This document shows, piece after piece, positions 5,578-9,603 of a stretch of DNA of 9,603 nucleotides (position 1 is its first letter; every line of letters starts with the position of its first letter). The notes beneath the pieces were generated by a model. The model saw only the letters and a list, made by a program, of their open reading frames with translations, did not search any database and was not told where the DNA came from. The stretch spans positions 1 through 9,603 of the forward strand of contig DMST01000499.1 in assembly GCA_003454975.1 (NCBI GenBank), given 5' to 3'. Source of the DNA: Cytophagales bacterium. GTDB lineage: Bacteria; Bacteroidota; Bacteroidia; Cytophagales; Cyclobacteriaceae. Both the position numbers and the translations under genes were made by a program.

Positions 5578-5780
5578 ATGAAGGTCTTTTTGTACTCCGC
5601 CAATAACCTAAATAAGGCCTATAAGTAGTAAATGGTGGGTACTACCATGTCGATAGGAATTTTGCTGAAAGGGATAGTGCATGGTGTATAGCGTTCAAAA
5701 TATTGTGATGGGTTACGTTTAAGTTAATAGTAGCTTCCGGACCTCAGAAAAAACTGGCTTGGTTATACTTTTTCCCATTC

Positions 5781-5813
5781 ATTTGCATTGCAAATCATCC
5801 GCATGCGGCATGC
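5781..5813. promoter_or_regulatory. Palindrome cluster upstream of the sensor-phosphatase gene
   Basis: ATTTGCA-T-TGCAAAT (5781-5795) is a perfect 15-base palindrome around one central base. Three bases on, CCGCATGCGG (5799-5808) is a perfect 10-base palindrome, and GCATGC recurs at 5801-5806 and 5808-5813. The cluster ends about 70 bases before the predicted start of the + strand gene, a usual place for regulator binding sites. No known operator is recognised. Confidence 0.35.
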
Positions 5814-5883
5814 TATGAGGAGGCGTTAATTATTCTATAATTTTAGACAAAATTTTATTCCCTTTCTAACAACTCAATCCCCA

Positions 5884-8800
5884 TTGTACCGCGAGCACCC
5901 TACTTTTACAAGAAGAATATCCCTCCTCCGAAGGAAGCTTTCACTGATAATATGTGGCTGGCTTGGGCTTGGTTTGCTGCTCCCGGTTTTGGGTTTGTCA
6001 CAAAGCACGTTGCCCCCTTGGCTGAAAAAGGATAGCTACCAGGTAAGGCAATGGACCACTGAGACCGGATTGCCCTTCAATGGCGTGCAAGGAGGCGTGC
6101 ACTCTCAGGAGGGGTACATCTGGATATGGGGCTACGAAGGACTCGCCCGGTTTGATGGGTATCAGTTTTTGGTCATGGATGAAGAGATCCATCCCTTGCT
6201 GCAGAACGAGGGCATGCTTAGTGCCTATGAGGATAGCCGCGGTCGACTTTGGATTTTCAAGCAGAAAGGGGGAGTGGTCATCAAAGACCGCAGCCACTTT
6301 TACCGGCCGCCGTTCGATTCTGTGTTCCACACCGTCAATTTTTATCGAATTATTGAGGATCAGAAGGGCGGCTTTTTTCTGCTCAATGAATTGGGGATGT
6401 TCTACTATGATGATAAGGGCCTAAGAAAGTTACCCGGCTTTACTGAGAATAGTTTACTCAATGCCAATCTAATCATAGACCATCAGAATAACCTATGGAT
6501 ATCAGTACCTGAGGGAGGTATCTACCAGTACGACGGGCAACAAATACATAAAGTGCAGCTCCCAGGGGACGAATCCCCACTTCGTACCTTCAATCTATTC
6601 TTAGTCCCCGATGGAGCTGTGGGTCTTTTGCTCAATGAGTCCATCGTTTATTTCAATGCTGACAGAACCTTGCGCAATGAAGAGCCCCTTAGCTTGAATA
6701 TTCCCTATCTAGGTTCTGTTCAATACCATGAATCCTTAGGACTGTTGGCGCTAGACTTAGATGGCTTGCAGCGAAAAACTGAAACCGGGTGGCAGACGGT
6801 GGTTTCGGCGGACGAAATATCCCTCAAGCTGGGCCAGACCATTTTTACGGATCAGAAAGGAGATGTTTGGATCTGTACCACCGGTAGTGGATTGGTACAA
6901 GTATCTGACGTACCGTTCATCAATTACGAAATGCCCCAAACTAGTCGGATTTTTTCTCTGCTTCCTGAGGAAAACCAATTACTGATATCCAGTGCTTTGG
7001 GCTTATTCCGGCTTACCAACCACTCACCAGAACTACTGCCGGAAACCCAAACTTTAGCCATCAAGAATATCCTTCGAGATCAGGAGGATGCGCTTTGGTT
7101 GGCTACTTACTCGGGGGTATTTCAGTGGGACGAGCAACGCAACCAGCTGATCAATACTCCCTTGAGTACCACCAAATCACGCGAAGTGATTGAAGACAGC
7201 CAGGGTAGAATCTGGGTGGGTTTATCCGGTGGAGTGCAGGTAAACGAAAAAGGTAACTGGTCTACCCCAACGCAGCTGGAATTGCTTCGGGAGGAGATGA
7301 CCTTGTCCATGTATGAGGATTCCCAAAAAGGAATTTGGATCAATACCAGTGAGGAGGGGAGCTTCCGGTGGGACGGTCAATCCCTCCGCCAGTTTTCTAA
7401 ATCTGACGGGCTACCCAGCAACGTCATCTTTCGGGCCGTAGAAGATTCTGCTCAAAACATGTGGTTTGCTACTACCAAGGGCTTGGCGCTATACCAAGGC
7501 GACAGCATTGTCACCTTATCAGAGGCCCAAGGGCTACCTGAGAGTACAGTTTTCCAGATGCTATTTGACTCTCAAAACCGGATGTGGGGCATTGGGCTAA
7601 ATCAAGTATGGTGCGTACCGCTAGCGGGGTTGTATGATGTGGTGAATGGCGACCTGGACCGCATTCCCTTCGCGGGAATTTTAGACGATGCCGATGGCCT
7701 GCTGGAAGGAGGAGCCTCTGGGGTAGCTACTGCCCGGATAGATAAACACGGCTACCTGTACATTCCGGCCGTACGTGGGGTATCCATTATCAATACCCAG
7801 GAGCCGTTTCGAGACGATCAGCCCCGATTGCTTCTAGATCACACCGTGCATAACGGCCAAACTCAGTTTTCTGACAGCTTGGTACTAGCACCCGCTACTA
7901 ACCGGCTGCAAATCGCCTTTACAGCCATTGATTTCCACAATGGGGCCCAGCTGGAATTGCGCTACCGTTTGGTCGGTTTTGATGAAGATTGGCAGCAAGC
8001 CAATGCCAGCCGAGTAGCCGAATATACTTCCTTGCCTCCTGGGCACTTTACTTTCCAGGCCCAGCTCCGCCGCAAGGACGGTACCTGGACCCCCGCACAG
8101 GACCTACTTTGGATTCATCAACGGCCTGCCTTTTATCAGACCGTGGTATTTATTGGACTTGCCTTTGCTTCCGTAATTCTGGGTACACTGGGTATGCTCA
8201 GGTGGCGCTTCAGAGTTTTGCAAGCGCGTAACGTTCGGTTAGAGGATATGGTGGCGGAGCGTACGCAGACCATCGAGGATCAGAAACGGGACCTGGAGCA
8301 GAAATCCAAAGCTGTGGAAAGCAGTATCCGTTATGCTCAGCGCATCCAGGATGCTCGTCTTCCGCAAAGAGAAAGCCTTACCCGGCACTTTGCTGAGCAT
8401 TTTGTGTATTACGTTCCCAAGGACATCGTAGCGGGTGATTTCTTTTGGTTGCGTAAGCAGGGCGAAGATTTGTTGTTTGCCGTAGCCGACTGTACCGGCC
8501 ATGGGGTTCCAGGTGCAATGATGAGCCTGGTAGCGAGCAACCTCCTTAACGAAACCATTGAAAAACAAGGTGTGCAGTCCACCGGAAGCCTTCTGGATAG
8601 TACCCGGCAGGGCATGCTACAGGCCCTTAAGTCCTCTAGTGATGTACAGGATGGGATGGATATCGCCTTGATCCACCTGCGGAATCGACGTCTCGCCTAT
8701 TCTGGGGCCTTCAATCCCCTATGGATACTGCGCCGAAGCAACGGGGATTCCTCTACGGTTCCGGAAAACTTCACGGGAAATGCCACGCTCATTGATGAGC

Positions 8801-9108
8801 ACCTGCTGCTAGAACTTCCCGCCGACCGTCAACCCATTGGGCCCTTTGCTAACCCAGTACCCTTTGGCACCCAAGAGATGGATTTGCTGCCGGGGGATAC
8901 TCTGTACATGTTTACGGACGGGCTCACCGATCAATTTGGTGGCCCTCATGGCAAAAAGTTCTCCCGAAATCGGCTTCGTCAGCTTTTGCTTTCTATCCAA
9001 GACCTTAGCCTCGCCCAACAGCGCGATCGCATCGCCAGTGAGCTCCTCAACTGGCAAGGAGCTGAGGAGCAGGTGGACGACATCTGTTTGGTGGGCTTGC
9101 GGGTGTGA
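5884..9108 (+). CDS. Propeller sensor with SpoIIE (PP2C-type) serine phosphatase
   Basis: This 1074-residue membrane signalling protein starts with an Arg-rich N-terminus and a hydrophobic signal peptide (about 23-40, ending LGLSQ). Next come many Reg_prop propeller blades (about 55-580; repeats such as EDSRGRLWI, EDSQGRIWVG, EDSAQNMWFA). A Y_Y_Y domain follows (about 673-735, RYRLVGFDEDW), then one membrane span (about 752-772) and a coiled coil (783-820) ending in SSIRYAQRIQDA. Last is a SpoIIE phosphatase with metal-binding Asp D852 (VAGDFFW), D869 (VADCTGHGVPG), D1012 (FTDGLTD) and D1065/D1066 (VDDI), all present. I infer that periplasmic ligand binding controls dephosphorylation of a cytoplasmic Ser/Thr-phosphorylated partner, probably an anti-sigma antagonist; none is encoded here. 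The start is TTG 5884, because the first in-frame ATG is residue 98, inside the first blade, and a stop at 5827 closes the frame upstream. Confidence 0.88.
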   Translation: MYREHPTFTRRISLLRRKLSLIICGWLGLGLLLPVLGLSQSTLPPWLKKDSYQVRQWTTETGLPFNGVQGGVHSQEGYIWIWGYEGLARFDGYQFLVMDEEIHPLLQNEGMLSAYEDSRGRLWIFKQKGGVVIKDRSHFYRPPFDSVFHTVNFYRIIEDQKGGFFLLNELGMFYYDDKGLRKLPGFTENSLLNANLIIDHQNNLWISVPEGGIYQYDGQQIHKVQLPGDESPLRTFNLFLVPDGAVGLLLNESIVYFNADRTLRNEEPLSLNIPYLGSVQYHESLGLLALDLDGLQRKTETGWQTVVSADEISLKLGQTIFTDQKGDVWICTTGSGLVQVSDVPFINYEMPQTSRIFSLLPEENQLLISSALGLFRLTNHSPELLPETQTLAIKNILRDQEDALWLATYSGVFQWDEQRNQLINTPLSTTKSREVIEDSQGRIWVGLSGGVQVNEKGNWSTPTQLELLREEMTLSMYEDSQKGIWINTSEEGSFRWDGQSLRQFSKSDGLPSNVIFRAVEDSAQNMWFATTKGLALYQGDSIVTLSEAQGLPESTVFQMLFDSQNRMWGIGLNQVWCVPLAGLYDVVNGDLDRIPFAGILDDADGLLEGGASGVATARIDKHGYLYIPAVRGVSIINTQEPFRDDQPRLLLDHTVHNGQTQFSDSLVLAPATNRLQIAFTAIDFHNGAQLELRYRLVGFDEDWQQANASRVAEYTSLPPGHFTFQAQLRRKDGTWTPAQDLLWIHQRPAFYQTVVFIGLAFASVILGTLGMLRWRFRVLQARNVRLEDMVAERTQTIEDQKRDLEQKSKAVESSIRYAQRIQDARLPQRESLTRHFAEHFVYYVPKDIVAGDFFWLRKQGEDLLFAVADCTGHGVPGAMMSLVASNLLNETIEKQGVQSTGSLLDSTRQGMLQALKSSSDVQDGMDIALIHLRNRRLAYSGAFNPLWILRRSNGDSSTVPENFTGNATLIDEHLLLELPADRQPIGPFANPVPFGTQEMDLLPGDTLYMFTDGLTDQFGGPHGKKFSRNRLRQLLLSIQDLSLAQQRDRIASELLNWQGAEEQVDDICLVGLRV

Positions 9109-9168
9109 TCGTATTGCGCCACTGACCCAGATCTAGAATCAGCGATGCTAGTTGTGGATGATTTGTTT

Positions 9169-9603
9169 TTAGAAATTCTTATTTACTACTCGGATCAAAC
9201 GCCCTTCCTCCTCATCGGTGAGTAGGTACAATACACCTCGTGGAGATAGGATCACTTTGCGCAGGCGGGTCCGCTGATCTACAAATAGCTCTTCCTGGCC
9301 TACTACGGTGCTACCCTCTAGGCGAATTCGCCACAAGTTGCCCTGGCTAAGGCCGGGAACCAGTAGGTCACCTTGCCATTGAGGGAACTCCCTTCCAGTG
9401 TAAAAAGCCAACCCGGTAGGGGCCACTGTTTGGTTCCACACGTGCACTGGGTCCACATATTCCAGTCCTTCGGGCTCCTGCGGGTCGTAGTCGTCCGTAC
9501 GGTAGCGGCCTGTAGTGCGGTAGGGCCAGCCGTAGTTACCGCCTCCTTGCAACACGTTGAGTTCGTCACCTTGATGAGTCCCGTGCTCGCTCATCCAGAT
9601 ATC
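9169..9603 (-). CDS. PQQ-dependent glucose/sorbosone-type dehydrogenase, C-terminal part
   Basis: The frame is open to the right edge of the window, so the N-terminal majority is missing. An internal ATG at 9594 is not the start, because D-I-W precedes it and completes the family motif W-M-S-E-H-G. The visible 144 residues contain GDELN, GGGNYGWP, APTGLAFYTG, FPQWQGDLLVPGLSQGNLWRI and a final LIRV strand, the ordered signature of the last blades of the GSDH six-bladed beta-propeller (aldose sugar dehydrogenase Asd/YliI-like). Family members oxidise sugars with the cofactor PQQ outside the cytoplasm and are often secreted. The exact substrate cannot be told from this part. The gene converges on the sensor-phosphatase gene with a 60-base gap and no clear shared terminator. 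Confidence 0.85.
   Translation of the reverse strand, partial: DIWMSEHGTHQGDELNVLQGGGNYGWPYRTTGRYRTDDYDPQEPEGLEYVDPVHVWNQTVAPTGLAFYTGREFPQWQGDLLVPGLSQGNLWRIRLEGSTVVGQEELFVDQRTRLRKVILSPRGVLYLLTDEEEGRLIRVVNKNF

Larger units (their letters stand above)
5353..5883. other. 531-base intergenic region between divergent genes
   Basis: No protein-coding gene is visible. The left 200 bases hold the structured leader and candidate promoter of the repair operon (see separate entries). From about 5580 to 5760 I see only a short 16-codon ORF, an AGGCCT site and a weak ATGGT/ACCAT stem. From 5781 to 5813 there is a cluster of palindromes upstream of the sensor gene. TACTTTTT (5766-5773) and TAATTTTA (5838-5845) resemble -7 elements with one mismatch, but neither has a -33 partner, so the sensor promoter is not assigned. 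Confidence 0.5.

Noticed and set aside
8239..8568. 109-codon - strand frame inside the SpoIIE region
   Set aside because: It overlaps the coiled coil and catalytic core of the phosphatase, which are clearly the real coding frame.
9109..9168. Shared terminator between the convergent sensor and dehydrogenase genes
   Set aside because: Only a 4-bp CTGA/TCAG pairing is visible, with no adequate stem followed by a T-run.

Overview
The window looks like a chromosomal stretch of a member of the Bacteroidota, possibly a marine Saprospiria/Lewinella- or Cytophagales-like organism. The evidence is a periplasmic propeller sensor fused to a SpoIIE phosphatase with the typical Bacteroidota linker, the near absence of Shine-Dalgarno sequences before starts, several TAnnTTTG-type -7 promoter elements, and a sugar dehydrogenase and RNA-repair pair often found in this phylum. 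The genus is inference. Most genes have mid-range G+C (around half by eye). The block at about 1940-3310 is clearly AT-rich.

Layout, left to right. (1) 1-384, + strand: the C-terminal end of an unidentified acidic protein, followed by a rho-independent terminator. (2) 616-1188, +: a 190-residue hypothetical lipoprotein. (3) 1280-1936, +: a six-segment potassium channel with the filter TIGYGD and no charged S4. (4) 2027-3193, -: an AT-rich gene for a 388-residue protein joining an Mrr-like PD-(D/E)xK nuclease domain to a GHKL (histidine-kinase/MORC/MutL-type) ATPase domain, with a palindrome abutting its predicted -7 element. This is the most interesting gene and a candidate single-gene defence factor. 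(5) 5352-3540, -: a two-gene nucleic-acid repair operon. An Rnl2-like RNA ligase comes first and overlaps by 20 bases an HD-Pnk end-healing enzyme (HD phosphoesterase plus 5'-OH polynucleotide kinase); a strong hairpin follows. The leader upstream of the ligase holds three perfect inverted repeats below a TATCTTTG element. (6) 5884-9108, +: a 1074-residue membrane sensor with a signal peptide, Reg_prop beta-propellers, a Y_Y_Y domain, one membrane span, a coiled coil and a SpoIIE PP2C-type phosphatase; it must start at a non-ATG codon. (7) 9603-9169, -: the C-terminal part of a PQQ-dependent glucose/sorbosone-type dehydrogenase, convergent with the sensor and cut by the window edge.

How they work together. 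Only the ligase and HD-Pnk form a clear functional unit: HD-Pnk converts 2',3'-cyclic phosphate and 5'-OH ends into joinable ends, and the ligase seals them. The nuclease-GHKL gene looks like a recently acquired insert between the channel and the repair operon. A working link between it and its neighbours is speculative. No tRNA, rRNA, CRISPR array, transposase or integrase was seen.
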